From an uncultured Tenacibaculum sp. (lineage in GTDB: Bacteria > Bacteroidota > Bacteroidia > Flavobacteriales > Flavobacteriaceae): a stretch of 64,000 bases of DNA. A program made the translations under genes and the position numbers. The stretch lies in contig CANLMR010000009.1 of the NCBI GenBank assembly GCA_947492185.1, forward strand, positions 1 to 64,000. Reading direction: 5' to 3'. This document shows, piece by piece, positions 26,219 through 37,500 of the stretch; the stretch's first letter is position 1; each line of letters starts with the position of its first letter. The notes beneath the pieces are model-generated. The model made no database searches, was not told the DNA's origin, and worked only from the letters and a program-made list of their open reading frames with translations.

Positions 26219-26989
26219 TTAAATAGTATATACTTTTATATAATCAATGATAAATTCTTGAGGAAAAATACTATCATCAACCTCTGGCCCACCGAAATTA
26301 CCTCCGATTGCTAGATTTAAAATCAAATAAAATGGCTTATTATAAGGCCAATTTTTGTCATTTTTATTTTCTGGAGAGTAGGTATACACTTTAGCATTAT
26401 CTATAAAAAACTGAATTGAATCTTGAGTCCATTTCATTTTATAAACATGAAAATCTTCTTGAACATTTTTAATTTCAATTTTTTTAGAATTAATGGTATT
26501 CCCAAAACTAGAAGCATTATGTAACGAAGTAAAAACTTGATTAGGCTCTTTACCCACATGCTCCATTATATCTATTTCTCCACAACCAGGCCAAATATTC
26601 TTATCAATATCATTTCCTAGCATCCAAATTGCTGGCCATAAACCATGGCCTTTAGGTAATTTAGCTCTCACCTCAACTGTGCCATACTGAAATTCAAATT
26701 TCTTTTTAGTATGAATTTTACCAGAGAAATAAGAAGAATCTTTTTTAGTAGCTTTAATAATTAACTTTCCATTATTTACTAAAACGTTTTCTTTAGTATA
26801 CAACTGAAGTTCATTATTCCCCCAACCACACAAATTAGGGCAACCATTTCCTATATCAAAATTCCAAATCTCTGTATTTAAAACATTGTTATCAAAATCT
26901 TGTTTAAGAACAAGTTTACTTTCTTTTTCCTTTTCACAGGAAAGAAAAAGAAATATTGATAATATAAAAATTACTCTAATTCTTTTCAT
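26219..26989 (-). CDS. GH16 beta-glucanase, laminarinase type, lipoprotein
   Basis: 256 residues. Lipoprotein signal with C18 (FLFLSCEKEKES). The GH16 active site is intact: EIDIME with nucleophile E138, D140 and acid/base E143, preceded by WPAIWMLG. Lack of the extra beta-bulge residue of kappa-carrageenases and the GH16_3-like loops favour endo-1,3-beta-glucanase activity on laminarin. Acidic and basic residues follow the Cys, so surface or periplasmic placement is open. It is the last gene of the operon and overlaps the GH3 gene by 4 bases, so the two enzymes are made together. Confidence 0.92.
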   Translation of the reverse strand: MKRIRVIFILSIFLFLSCEKEKESKLVLKQDFDNNVLNTEIWNFDIGNGCPNLCGWGNNELQLYTKENVLVNNGKLIIKATKKDSSYFSGKIHTKKKFEFQYGTVEVRAKLPKGHGLWPAIWMLGNDIDKNIWPGCGEIDIMEHVGKEPNQVFTSLHNASSFGNTINSKKIEIKNVQEDFHVYKMKWTQDSIQFFIDNAKVYTYSPENKNDKNWPYNKPFYLILNLAIGGNFGGPEVDDSIFPQEFIIDYIKVYTI

Positions 26990-29250
26990 TTGTAATCAAT
27001 TGTAGTTTTCAAATTCGTATCTGAAGAACCTCCTATAAAAATTTGAAATTCTCCTGGTTCAACAATAAAATCTCCCTGGTTATTATAAAATCCTAATTCT
27101 TTTTTAGTTAATTGAAAGGTTATTGTTTTAGATTCAGAAGGAGTCAACTCTATTAATTCAAATCCCTTTAACTCTTTAACTGGTCTAGTTACAGAAGCAA
27201 TTATATCTCTAATATACACTTGAACAACTTCTTTTCCTTTAACTTGTCCTGTGTTAGTAATTTCTACAGATACATTTATATTTCCTGAGCTATTAGATAC
27301 TTTTAAATCTTTATAATCAAAGGAAGTGTAACTTAATCCATACCCAAATGGATATAGTGGTTTATTGGTTTCATCTTGGTAATGCGACCAAAAAACTTCT
27401 CTCTTAGGCCCTGGTCTACCTGTATTTTTATAATTATAATATATAGGGACTTGACCTACAGATCTTGGAAAAGTCATTGGTAATTTCCCGCTAGGATTAT
27501 AATCTCCATATAATACTTGTGCTATTGCATTTCCTGATTGAGATCCTAATTGCCAGGCTTCTACTATACCAGGTATATTTTCATCTGCCCAAGTTATTGT
27601 TAATGGTCTACCATTATTTAATACTAAAACAATATTTTTATTTACTTTATATACTGTTTCTAATAGTTCTTGTTGTACGCCTGGTAATCCTAAATCTGCT
27701 CTACTTCTAGCCTCTCCACTTTGGTACCCAACTTCACCTAAAACCATTACCACAACATCAGCTTTTTTTGCAATAGCTATTGCTTCATTAAACTTAGATT
27801 TATCAGTAGTATTAAGTACTAATTCGCTAGGAAAATTTGTCTCTCCTAAATAAACAGCTGCTCCTTCAGCATAAGATAACTCGTTATCTTTATATGCTTG
27901 CATACCTTCTAGAACAGAAATAGCAGAATTATCTTTTGCTGCCAATCTCCAATTCCCTAAAGGACTATTTTTATCAGAGGCTAAAGCACCAATTAGTGCT
28001 ATTTTTTGTCCACTCTTTTTAAGCGGTAAAATGTTGTTACTATTCTTAAGAAGTACGATAGATTTTTTTGCCATATCTAGAGCTGCATCATGCATTTCTT
28101 TACTTCCAATCACTGTTTTTTCCCTATCAGAATTACAGTATTTATAAGGGTCTTCAAATAAACCTAATTCAAATTTTACTCTAAGAATTCTTCGAGCTGA
28201 ATCAGTAATGAGTTCTTCTGATACTTTACCTTCTTTAACTAAAGAAGCTAATTCATTTACATAAGCATAAGATTCCATATCCATATCAGAACCAGAATTT
28301 GCTGCTAATTCAGCTGCATGTTTTTTATCTTTAGCATAACCATGAGGAATCATTTCCATAATTGAACCCCAATCTGAAACTACAAAACCTTCGTAATGCC
28401 ATTTTCCTTTTAAAATATCTCTTTGTAAAAATTTATCACCTGTTGCAGGAATCCCATTCAATTCATTAAATGAATTCATGAATGTTTTTACACCTGCTTC
28501 ATGAGCAGATTTAAAAGGAGGTAGAATAGTATTATACAATGTAGACAAACCAACATCTGCAGTATTATAATCTTTTCCTGATTCTGCAAAACCATAAGCA
28601 GCAAAATGTTTAGCACAAGCAGCTAAAGTGTAAGGATTTGACAGATCTTTTCCTTGAAAACCTTCTACTCTCGCAACACCAATTTTACTTCCTAAAAACG
28701 GATCTTCACCTGCGCCTTCCATCACTCTTCCCCATCGCGCATCTCTTGAAATATCAACCATGGGAGCAAAAGTCCAATTAATTCCAGCAGCTGCAGCTTC
28801 TTTTGCTGCCATTTGAGCAGATTTTTTTATAGCCTTTAAATCCCAACTAGCAGATTCTGCTAATGGAATTGGGCTTTGGGTTTCATATCCATGAATAACA
28901 TCAAAACCAATTATCAAAGGAATTCCGAGTCTACTTTCTTCAACTGCAATTTTTTGAACTTTTCTAACATTTTCAACACCTCGAACATTAAGCATAGAAC
29001 CTACTAATCCTTTTTTAAGATGTTCATATTTTTTTGCTGCATCTCCGTTACTAGGCACAGGTCCAGTGACATCCCAAAAACCATTATATTGATTCATCTG
29101 CCCTATTTTTTCTTCAAGAGTCATGATATTCAATAAAGAATCAACCTTTTGATCTAAATCGTTAAGCTTTTTTGTACTTGTAGTAGCAGTTTGTTGATTA
29201 CATCCAAAAAAGAATACAATTACCAAATTTAGTATTAGAATTTTTCTCAT
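26986..29250 (-). CDS. bglX: GH3 beta-glucosidase, lipoprotein
   Basis: 754 residues, full length for BglX-type GH3: N-terminal TIM barrel with nucleophile D293 in GFVVSDWGS, alpha/beta sandwich (VVVMVLGEVGYQSGEARSR), and C-terminal fibronectin-like domain (YPFGYGLSYTSF onward). Lipobox FFFGC with C17; the residues after Cys (NQQTATTS) are not acidic, so it is probably retained in the periplasm, where it would cut glucose from imported oligosaccharides. It follows the upstream GH16 gene by 70 bp that contain a terminator-like hairpin and overlaps the next GH16 gene by 4 bases. Confidence 0.93.
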   Translation of the reverse strand: MRKILILNLVIVFFFGCNQQTATTSTKKLNDLDQKVDSLLNIMTLEEKIGQMNQYNGFWDVTGPVPSNGDAAKKYEHLKKGLVGSMLNVRGVENVRKVQKIAVEESRLGIPLIIGFDVIHGYETQSPIPLAESASWDLKAIKKSAQMAAKEAAAAGINWTFAPMVDISRDARWGRVMEGAGEDPFLGSKIGVARVEGFQGKDLSNPYTLAACAKHFAAYGFAESGKDYNTADVGLSTLYNTILPPFKSAHEAGVKTFMNSFNELNGIPATGDKFLQRDILKGKWHYEGFVVSDWGSIMEMIPHGYAKDKKHAAELAANSGSDMDMESYAYVNELASLVKEGKVSEELITDSARRILRVKFELGLFEDPYKYCNSDREKTVIGSKEMHDAALDMAKKSIVLLKNSNNILPLKKSGQKIALIGALASDKNSPLGNWRLAAKDNSAISVLEGMQAYKDNELSYAEGAAVYLGETNFPSELVLNTTDKSKFNEAIAIAKKADVVVMVLGEVGYQSGEARSRADLGLPGVQQELLETVYKVNKNIVLVLNNGRPLTITWADENIPGIVEAWQLGSQSGNAIAQVLYGDYNPSGKLPMTFPRSVGQVPIYYNYKNTGRPGPKREVFWSHYQDETNKPLYPFGYGLSYTSFDYKDLKVSNSSGNINVSVEITNTGQVKGKEVVQVYIRDIIASVTRPVKELKGFELIELTPSESKTITFQLTKKELGFYNNQGDFIVEPGEFQIFIGGSSDTNLKTTIDYK

Positions 29251-29258
29251 AAACTAAT

Positions 29259-29298
29259 TTTAAAAAGAGGTCAATTTGGAATCATAATTAACCTCTTT
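29259..29298 (-). terminator. Internal terminator or attenuator within the glucan operon
   Basis: Between the GH16 gene at 29321 and the GH3 start at 29250, 29264-29276 pairs with 29286-29298 as a 13-bp stem with one G-U pair in minus-strand RNA (an A-C mismatch in the other strand), followed by five T residues. It should end or reduce transcription before GH3 and the last GH16. Confidence 0.7.
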
Positions 29299-29320
29299 AA
29301 ATTAACTCAAACCATTTACA

Positions 29321-30958
29321 CTATTGATATACTCTTACGTAATCAACCTCCATCGTTGACTCGTTAAATCCAGCATCTATACTTCCTCCTAGAGTTCCTC
29401 CCATTGCCACATTAAGTATTAAGAAGAAATTATCATTAAAAGGTAAAGAAGAAGAATTTGAAAGTTCGTAATACTTAACATCATCTAAGTAGACAGTTAT
29501 ACTTTGATCAGTCCACTCCATTGTATACACATGAAATTCTGAAGTTGCATTAGTAATTGAAGTAGTTTGACCAAAATCTGCCTTTATACTATTTGTTGTA
29601 TCAAACCAATGACAGGTTGCTAATACAGTATTTTTATCAGCTCCTGTTTGCTCCATAATATCTATTTCACCACATTGAGGCCATCCAACCGTTGGAAAAT
29701 TAGAACCTAGCATCCAAATTGCAGGCCAAGTTCCAGCGTCACCTGGTAATTTAGCTCTTACCTCTACTCTTCCATTTGTGAAATTATATAAACCTTGTGT
29801 TTTTAATCTTGCTGAAGTATATCCGCTACCAGAAAAGTCTTCTTTCTTGGCTGTAATAATCAAGTTTCCGTTACTTACAACAGCATTATCTGATCTATCT
29901 GTATAATATTGAACTTCATTATTACCCCAACCATTAGTACCTGTACCAATATCATATGTCCATTTTGCAGGATCTGGTGTTCCATCTGTATTAAAATCAT
30001 CTTCCCAAACCAAATTATTATATACATATTGTTGTGCTGGTGGAGCTTGATCTTCTGAAGTTAATAAGAACCACCAATCAAACTCACTATTTCCATCTGT
30101 AATACGCAATGCCATTTCATTAGGATTACTTCTATCAAAAATTTCATAACTATGATTTCCAATATAATAACCAATAAATCCTGTTCCTGTAATTGATAGC
30201 GTTTCTATACCTCCTGGTGCCGTTAATGTCCAATTCTCAGAATAATCTCCATAAGAATAGTTTAATACATCTGCTCCATCAACTGTACCTCCAGAACCTC
30301 CTAACTGATCGATAAGATTCACTCGACCAAAAACATCTCCGTTGGTAACATGTTCAAAAGTACCGTTTGAATGAAATGTTAGCCGATCATCATACATTCC
30401 TACTCCATCTTTTTCATTAGCTCCAACTTGAAACCATTCTCCAAATACAGTTCCTCCAACTGGACCTAGACCAAAATGACCTGCCACTTCTGATTTTATT
30501 CTCCATGTTTTAGAAGTTGTTGCATCAGGATTAGCTGGATCAAAACCATATAACAACGTTTTCAAATCATCTGGTGCTGAATACACCGCTAATACATCTA
30601 CTTGAATTGTTTTACTTGAAGAAACTCCTCCTGCTCCAACAGCAATTACTGTAACTGTATAGGTGTTAACTCCTAGTTCACTAAAATTATACGTTATTTG
30701 CCCATTTGGTTTTACTGTTTCTGAACCATTATACACAAACTTAAAAGAAAGCGCATTACTAGCCGAAGCTGTAAAATGAACTGTTCCACTACCATCTCCG
30801 TTTGGATTTGTAGCATCTTGCCCTACAACTTCAGCGATAATTTCAATAGCTGATGGAGCTACAATATCACCAAACTCATAATCATTTTCATCACAACTGT
30901 TAAAGAAAATAGTAATGAAAGTAAGGCATAATATTCTTGATATATATTTAAATTTCAT
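29321..30958 (-). CDS. GH16 laminarinase with N-terminal PKD-like domain, surface lipoprotein
   Basis: 545 residues. Lipobox with the anchor Cys in FFNSCDENDYEFG; the acidic stretch after Cys is the flavobacterial surface-export type. A PKD-like domain (about 33-125), a middle domain of about 190 residues (SKTWRIKSEVAGHFGLGP onward) that often accompanies flavobacterial surface glycan proteins, then GH16 from about 310: EIDIME with E431, D433, E436, and WPAIWMLGSNFP. It would make the first endo cuts in laminarin at the cell surface. It sits between the glycan-binding protein (11 bp upstream) and the internal terminator. Confidence 0.92.
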   Translation of the reverse strand: MKFKYISRILCLTFITIFFNSCDENDYEFGDIVAPSAIEIIAEVVGQDATNPNGDGSGTVHFTASASNALSFKFVYNGSETVKPNGQITYNFSELGVNTYTVTVIAVGAGGVSSSKTIQVDVLAVYSAPDDLKTLLYGFDPANPDATTSKTWRIKSEVAGHFGLGPVGGTVFGEWFQVGANEKDGVGMYDDRLTFHSNGTFEHVTNGDVFGRVNLIDQLGGSGGTVDGADVLNYSYGDYSENWTLTAPGGIETLSITGTGFIGYYIGNHSYEIFDRSNPNEMALRITDGNSEFDWWFLLTSEDQAPPAQQYVYNNLVWEDDFNTDGTPDPAKWTYDIGTGTNGWGNNEVQYYTDRSDNAVVSNGNLIITAKKEDFSGSGYTSARLKTQGLYNFTNGRVEVRAKLPGDAGTWPAIWMLGSNFPTVGWPQCGEIDIMEQTGADKNTVLATCHWFDTTNSIKADFGQTTSITNATSEFHVYTMEWTDQSITVYLDDVKYYELSNSSSLPFNDNFFLILNVAMGGTLGGSIDAGFNESTMEVDYVRVYQ

Positions 30959-30969
30959 CTTTTATTTTT

Positions 30970-33015
30970 TTAATTGGTTAATGTATACTCATCGAAATAA
31001 TAAATACTATCATCTCCATTATTACCAAAGTCGAAGAAAATCACTACTCTAACATAATCAGCAGTAGGTGCTGTACTAAAATCGTAAACTAATTCTTCCC
31101 ATTGATTTGCTACAGTAGTATTTACATCTATTTCATGAGTTACACTTGCATCTTGATTTTCTAGTTTTACTTTAACAACAGCTCCTTGTTTTGGCGACCA
31201 TGTTTTTATACTTATTTTACTATATGTATTAAAATCTAAAGGAGATCCTGTTTCAAAGAAAGCTCCCGCCCAAACTTCGGCTCCACTAGTTTTGGTTAAC
31301 CTAGCAACATTTGCTGTAGTATTAGCACCTGTTGCATCTGGATTAGGAATTACATCTATTCCTGCTATATTTCCAAATACTGTAAACGCAGGTGCAGTAC
31401 CTTCAAAATCTTGGAAAACTAAAGGCTGTGGACCTCCAGTATCATTTACCAAATTAATTTCATCGTAATAATATTGTGAATCATCACCAGTATTACCAAA
31501 ATCAAAGAAGATTACAATTCTGACATAATCAGCAGTTGGCGCTCCACTAAAGTCATATACTAATTCTTCCCATTGATTGGCAATTGTTGTATTTAAATCT
31601 ACCTCATGCGTAATACTCGCATCTTGATTTTCTAACTTCAGTTTTACTACAGCTCCTTGTTTAGACGACCATGTTTTTACACTAATTTTAGAATAAGTAG
31701 CCAAATCTAAAGGAGATGTAATTTCAAAGAAACCTCCAGCCCACACTTCAGCACCGCTACCTTTAGTTAATCGTGCTACATTAGCTGTAGTATTAACTCC
31801 AGACATATCAGGATTAGCTATTACTTCTACTCCTGCTCCACCAAAACTTGTGAAAGTAGGTGTAGCTCCTTCAAAATCTTGAACACTTAAAGAACTTGTA
31901 TTAGAAGGTGATTTCCAGAAATAAATATTATCTATAAATACTGTACCTGAAGCCCAAGGGATACCTACAAACTTTAATTGTAAAATTTCACTAACTGTCA
32001 ATCCTTGAGCAGTATAATCAGAAATAGGAATGTCTATACTTGTCCATTGATCTTTCGTTAAATCGTTTACTACTGGCGCTTCAGTTGTAACTCCTCCCGA
32101 AATATTAATTAATGACGTTTCTAACTGATCAACATCAGCCGTCCAAACATCTAAATGTAAATATTCCATACCACTTACATCTTGTGACGAACCTAATTGA
32201 ATTCCTTGATAACTTAAATTTATATATTGGAGCATTGTATCTCCATTCAAGTCAAATTCAGCCCAGCTACTTCCTTGACCTCCTTGACCCCAATCTGGGA
32301 ACGTATCAGTTCCAGCTACATTAGTATAGGCAGAACCATAAATAGAAATTACATCTGTTTCATTTCTTGTAGGAGGAGTAGGCGCAGAATCAACAGGTTG
32401 TAAAATTTCAGTAACTGTAAATGTTGCTGTATATTCTGAAGTTGCAATTGCAGCTCCTTTTGCTACAACCCTTACATCGTAATCACCAGGTGATTGATAC
32501 TGGTAAGACAATGTTTCTCCTATATTAGCAGTTGTTACTGGTTGAGAAATTCCTGTTTCACCAGAATAAAACTCATACATTGTAGCATAATCTGCTGTAG
32601 CTGTAATATTTACTTGTCTAGATACAGATTGGTCATTTTCAATAGTTACCGTTAAATTTTCTGGTGCTTTGAATGAAATAACTATCTGTTGCGTAGTAGC
32701 TGTCATTTTTCCATTTAAACTAAAAGCTTCAACTTTTAATTCATAAGTTCCTTCTTGATAAATATGCTCTACACTTTCACCAGCAGCCAGTTCAGCTGGT
32801 TCTGGAGTAGTATCTCCAAAATAAACTTTAAAACTAGTTGCTCCTTCACCTGTTGGAGTAATTGTTACTTTTCCTGTATTATCTTGAGTTATATCATAAG
32901 TTGCTGCAACATTTGTTGGAGCTACTATTGAGTCTGCAAACGATAAATCTCTTTCATCTTCAGTACACGCTCCAAAGATGATTAGTATGATTAATATATT
33001 GAGTATTTTCTTCAT
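30970..33015 (-). CDS. Surface glycan-binding lipoprotein with PKD domains and duplicated CBM-like domain
   Basis: 681 residues. Lipobox FGACTEDERD with an acidic surface-export stretch. Two PKD/Ig-like domains (about 30-200), a galactose-binding-like domain (about 220-370), and two copies of a beta-sandwich of about 145 residues at the C-terminus, each running from QDFEG to YYDE or YFDE. No catalytic residues are apparent. Position after SusD and the domain set fit a SusE/F-like binding protein that holds laminarin chains at the surface. It is 15 bp after SusD and 11 bp before the GH16 gene. Confidence 0.85.
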   Translation of the reverse strand: MKKILNILIILIIFGACTEDERDLSFADSIVAPTNVAATYDITQDNTGKVTITPTGEGATSFKVYFGDTTPEPAELAAGESVEHIYQEGTYELKVEAFSLNGKMTATTQQIVISFKAPENLTVTIENDQSVSRQVNITATADYATMYEFYSGETGISQPVTTANIGETLSYQYQSPGDYDVRVVAKGAAIATSEYTATFTVTEILQPVDSAPTPPTRNETDVISIYGSAYTNVAGTDTFPDWGQGGQGSSWAEFDLNGDTMLQYINLSYQGIQLGSSQDVSGMEYLHLDVWTADVDQLETSLINISGGVTTEAPVVNDLTKDQWTSIDIPISDYTAQGLTVSEILQLKFVGIPWASGTVFIDNIYFWKSPSNTSSLSVQDFEGATPTFTSFGGAGVEVIANPDMSGVNTTANVARLTKGSGAEVWAGGFFEITSPLDLATYSKISVKTWSSKQGAVVKLKLENQDASITHEVDLNTTIANQWEELVYDFSGAPTADYVRIVIFFDFGNTGDDSQYYYDEINLVNDTGGPQPLVFQDFEGTAPAFTVFGNIAGIDVIPNPDATGANTTANVARLTKTSGAEVWAGAFFETGSPLDFNTYSKISIKTWSPKQGAVVKVKLENQDASVTHEIDVNTTVANQWEELVYDFSTAPTADYVRVVIFFDFGNNGDDSIYYFDEYTLTN
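30973..31890. repeat. Tandem duplication of about 450 bp within the glycan-binding gene
   Basis: The segments about 30973-31421 and 31442-31890 encode the same domain twice (both contain TANVARLTK, GAEVWAG, DFGN). DNA identity is also visibly high over long stretches, which points to a fairly recent duplication or gene conversion. Confidence 0.85.
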
Positions 33016-33030
33016 AATCTTGTTTTTATA

Positions 33031-34509
33031 TTAATACCCTAGGTTTTGGTTCCAATTTCCATTTGAAAATTGAATTTCTTCAATTGGAATAGGAAATAAT
33101 TCATTTTTATTTGGTGAAAAACCAGTGATTAAAGTTCCGTTACCAGTTCTTACTAAATCGAAAAACCTATGTCCTTCTCCAACTAACTCTAATCTTCTTT
33201 CATCGTAGATAGATTGTGTAAGTGTAGCCCCAGTAGTGGTTATGTCATGATTTGTATCACCAAAAGCTCTTCTTCTTACTCTATTTATATATTGTTGAGC
33301 CCTAGTATCACTAATTGCTCCTCTATTTAAAGCTTCTGCAGCCATTAGTAGCACATCTGCAAAACGAATAGATCTATAATTATTTGGATTTGTAAGGTTA
33401 GGATCACCAGTATTTAAATCACCCTTTCTTGCTATATATTTTCTGTTATAAAATCCTGTATGTTCAAAACCTTCGGTAAACGTAGCTCCTGTAGATGTTG
33501 CCCATGTATTGATGTCTAAAATAGCAACATCTCTTCTTGTATCTCCTGCTTCAAATGCATCATATACTTCTTGAACAGGAATATTAAAACTAAAACCTGA
33601 ATCGAATTCTGGGCCATTATAATTTCTAATTCCATTAAAACCAACTGCAACATTCCCTTCACTACATTGTAAACAACCAAATCCTGCTCCTTCAACATCA
33701 GTATACTGAACTTCAAAAACTGATTCTATTCCGTTTTCTCCACTATGTTCAAAAATTGTGTTGTAATCAGTTACTAAATCATAAGGTCCATTATTTATTA
33801 AACTTTCTAAAACAGAAGCTGCTTCACTAAATTTATCTTGATACAAATACGCTTTACCTAATAGCGCTTGAGCTGAACCTCTATTCGCTCTACCTATTTG
33901 AGGTGAAATGTATGATAAGTTATTTATAGCATATTGCAGATCTGCTTCAATAGATGCGTATACTTCAGCTACAGTAGCTCTTGGAATAGATTTTTCATCT
34001 CCAAGTTGAAATCTAGCATCTCCTTTTAGCGGAATACCTCCAAACCATTTTACTAATTCAAAATGATAATATGCTCTAAGGAATCGTGCTTCTGCAATAA
34101 TTATGTTCTTACCATCAAAATCAGTTTTGTTTTGAAATTCAAGAATGTAATTTGCTCTATTTACTCCGGCAAACATCCAATTCCAGATGTCTCTTAAATT
34201 ACTATTTACTGAAGTGTGAATCATATCATCTATTTGTTGAAAACCAATTACATCTGTAGCACTTTCTCCTCCACATAAAGTATTATCCGAAGCAATTTCT
34301 CCAAGCATTACATTAACGTATGTAGCTTGCAGTAAATCATATGCTCCAACTAAAGCCTTATAATAATCGTCTTCTGAATTAAAGTAATTTTCAGAATCAA
34401 TAGTAAACTCTTTTGTATTATCTAAAAATTCATCAGAACAACTATTAAAAGTAAACGCCACTAATAGTATCAAAATGAATGATGTTAATATTTTATTATT
34501 TTTTTTCAT
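33031..34509 (-). CDS. SusD/RagB-family nutrient-binding lipoprotein
   Basis: 492 residues. Lipobox NSCSDEFLDNT with an acidic stretch, so it is surface exposed. SusD hallmarks: TPR-like helices (NYILEFQNKTDFDGKNIIIA, EARFLRAYYHFELVKWFGG), the RADVLL-type helix (IRFADVLLMAAEALNR), and the C-terminal YDERRLELVGEGHRFFDL followed by LFPIPIEEI. It forms the lid on the SusC barrel and binds glycan. Second gene of the operon, 11 bp after SusC. Confidence 0.96.
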   Translation of the reverse strand: MKKNNKILTSFILILLVAFTFNSCSDEFLDNTKEFTIDSENYFNSEDDYYKALVGAYDLLQATYVNVMLGEIASDNTLCGGESATDVIGFQQIDDMIHTSVNSNLRDIWNWMFAGVNRANYILEFQNKTDFDGKNIIIAEARFLRAYYHFELVKWFGGIPLKGDARFQLGDEKSIPRATVAEVYASIEADLQYAINNLSYISPQIGRANRGSAQALLGKAYLYQDKFSEAASVLESLINNGPYDLVTDYNTIFEHSGENGIESVFEVQYTDVEGAGFGCLQCSEGNVAVGFNGIRNYNGPEFDSGFSFNIPVQEVYDAFEAGDTRRDVAILDINTWATSTGATFTEGFEHTGFYNRKYIARKGDLNTGDPNLTNPNNYRSIRFADVLLMAAEALNRGAISDTRAQQYINRVRRRAFGDTNHDITTTGATLTQSIYDERRLELVGEGHRFFDLVRTGNGTLITGFSPNKNELFPIPIEEIQFSNGNWNQNLGY

Positions 34510-34520
34510 GTCTTGACTCT

Positions 34521-37500
34521 TTAAAATGCTAAGTTTAATCCTAATAAATACTGACGAGATAATGGATAAAATCCATAGTCGATTCCTCCTCCAATAGCTT
34601 GCCCAGTTGTAGCTGCAGGATCAAATCCTTTATAATTAGTGAATGTAAATGCATTGTTAACTGTAGTATATAAACGTACTTTAGAAAATCCTACACGTTC
34701 TAAAACACTATCAGGTAAACTATATCCTACTTGAATGTTTTGTATTCTTAAAAATGATGCATCTTCTACATAAAAGCTAGAGAATAACTTATTATTTGTA
34801 GCTCCTGTAGTGATTCTTGGAACCTCATTACTTGTTCCTGGACCTTTCCATCTGTCTAAGTAAAAAGCATGACGGTTAACGTTTGGTTGATCTCTTTCAT
34901 AGTTTCTAACCATCTCTTTATTCAATTCAGAATACATGTAAGTCGTAAAATCCCAGTTTTTATAATTAAAACTTAGATTCAATCCCATGATGAACTCTGC
35001 TTGAGGATTACCAATATTGGTTCTATCATCAAAATCAATTACTCCATCACCGTTTACATCAACATATTTAATATCTCCTGGTACCGCGTTTATACCTAAT
35101 AAACCTGATTGAGATGGTGAATTATTCACTTCATCTACTGTTTGAAAAATACCATCTGTTTGTAATCCGTAGAAATAACCTATTGGTTGTCCAACTTCCA
35201 TTCTAGCAGGTGCTAATTGACCAACACCAAATGCTCCGCCTTCGATAATAACATCACCATTAATTTGAGTTACTTCACCTTCTACTCGAGTTATATTATA
35301 ATTAATATTATAAGAAAAATCTTCACCAATATTATCTTTATACTTAACGGCAAATTCGAAACCATTAACTCTAGAAGTACCTGCGTTTACTGTAGGACTT
35401 CCTGAACCTGGAGCAGCTGTTCCAATAATTCCTGAAACTGGAATATTTGGGATTAATAGATCATTTCTATCTTCTCTAAAATAATCTCCAACTATTTCGA
35501 GTTTATTATTAAATAATGTTGCATCAAAACCGATATCTAACTTCTCTCCTCTTTCCCATCTCGCATTAGTATTGGGTAAAGTACCAACTGCAATACCATT
35601 TACAATAGCATCATCCAATACATATGTTCCTTCTCCATTTAATTGTGCTCTAAATAAGTTACCTCCGGCATTGGTTCCTAAGAAACCATAACTAGCTCTT
35701 AGTTTTAAGAAGTTTAAGAATTCAATTCCTTCCATAAAAGATTCTTCTGAAATCTTCCAACCTGCTGTTACAGACGGAAAATAATCTACCCTATTATCTG
35801 GAGTAAAGTCAGATGCAGCATCTCTGCGAATCATCCCAGAAATAAGATATTTACCTTTAAAATCATATTGTAAACGACCAAAATAAGACAACAGTCTATT
35901 ATCAAAAACATAAGACCCGTTAGATAATGCATTATTTATTCCATTGGCTAAACTTATATCTGCAAAGTCCCATGAATTGTTTGGAACATCAAAACCGGTA
36001 GCAAATAATCCGTCACCCCAGCTTTTTTGCATACTTGTACCAAGAGTAACATCAAAGTTATGATCTTCAGCAAAGGTCTTTTTATAGTTAATAAATGTTT
36101 CCCAGTTGTAATTATTAGATGTAGTTCTAGACTGGTCTACTTGACTTCTATCTCTATTGAAAACTTTTCCTGCTCCATAATTTACAATAGGCAAAAATGT
36201 TTTTCCCTTGTCATTATAAGTTTTATAACCAATCCTACTTGTTACAGTTAAATCTTGAATTGGTTTATATTCTATTTGAAAAGTACCTTCTAAATTACTA
36301 CCAAAATATTCATTGTATGTATCTCTAATTTGAGATAATGGATTAATTACTTCGTTTCCTAAAAAACCACTAGTATCTTCTTGGTCTAAAGCATAAGTTG
36401 GTGCATAGTTTAATGCATTAAATAATACAGAACCTAAACCGTTTTCAGCAATACTTGCTCTAGAATTAGTGAAATAGTTAGTTGTTGTTGAGATTTTAAA
36501 CTTTTCACTTAAATCTATCCCCAAAGTTAACCTAACATTATTTCTAACGAAATTAGATTTTTCTGGTGCTATAATTCCGTCTTGTTCTAGTCTAGATGCT
36601 CCTAAATAATAGTTTATTTTTTCTGAACCTCCAGAAATTCCAACATTATGATTTATCATAAAGGCATTGTCAAAAATCTGATCTTGCCAATCTGTGTTAT
36701 TAGATATGCTACTTACATCTGGAAAAGGTAAAGTTTGTCCTCCAGCTGCATAACTTTCATTTAAAATAAAAGCATATTCTGTAGCATTTAAATAATCTAA
36801 TTTTTTGGTGGTTTCTTGTATTCCTGTATACACATCGTAGGTTATTTTCATTTTAGCATTTTTTCTACCAGATTTGGTAGTTACTAAAATTACCCCGTTT
36901 GCTCCTTGAATACCATAAATTGCTGCTTGTGCATCTTTTAAAACTGAAACTGATTCAATATCGTTAGGGTTAATTGTATTTAAGTTAGCCCCTGCCAACC
37001 CGTCTACAACAACCAATGGTCCGTTAGCTCTGTTTGAACTAATACCTCTAATTAAAATATTAAACCCACTACCTGGTGAACCTGAAGCTGTATTAATTGA
37101 TACTCCAGATGTTGTTCCTTGTAGTGCTAAACTAGCATCTACAGGTTTTAAATCCTCTATAGTTTGAGAATCTACTAAAGAAACTGCTCCGGTAACATCT
37201 TTTTTAGCCTTGCTACCATAACCAATGATAACAACTTCTTCTAATTGCTCTGAATCTTCTTCTAGAGATAAATTAATAACTGAATTATTAACTACTATAG
37301 TTTTTGTAGTATACCCTAGTGATGAAAAAATTAAACTTGATCCTTTATTTACTTTTATAGTATAGTTACCATCAAAATCAGTTTCAACCCCAGTACTGGT
37401 ATCTTTAATTAAAACACTTACACCTGGAATTGGTTCTCCTGTTTTTGAGTCCGTAACTTTTCCATTTACGTTCATCTCTTGTGCGTGTATTACAACTATA

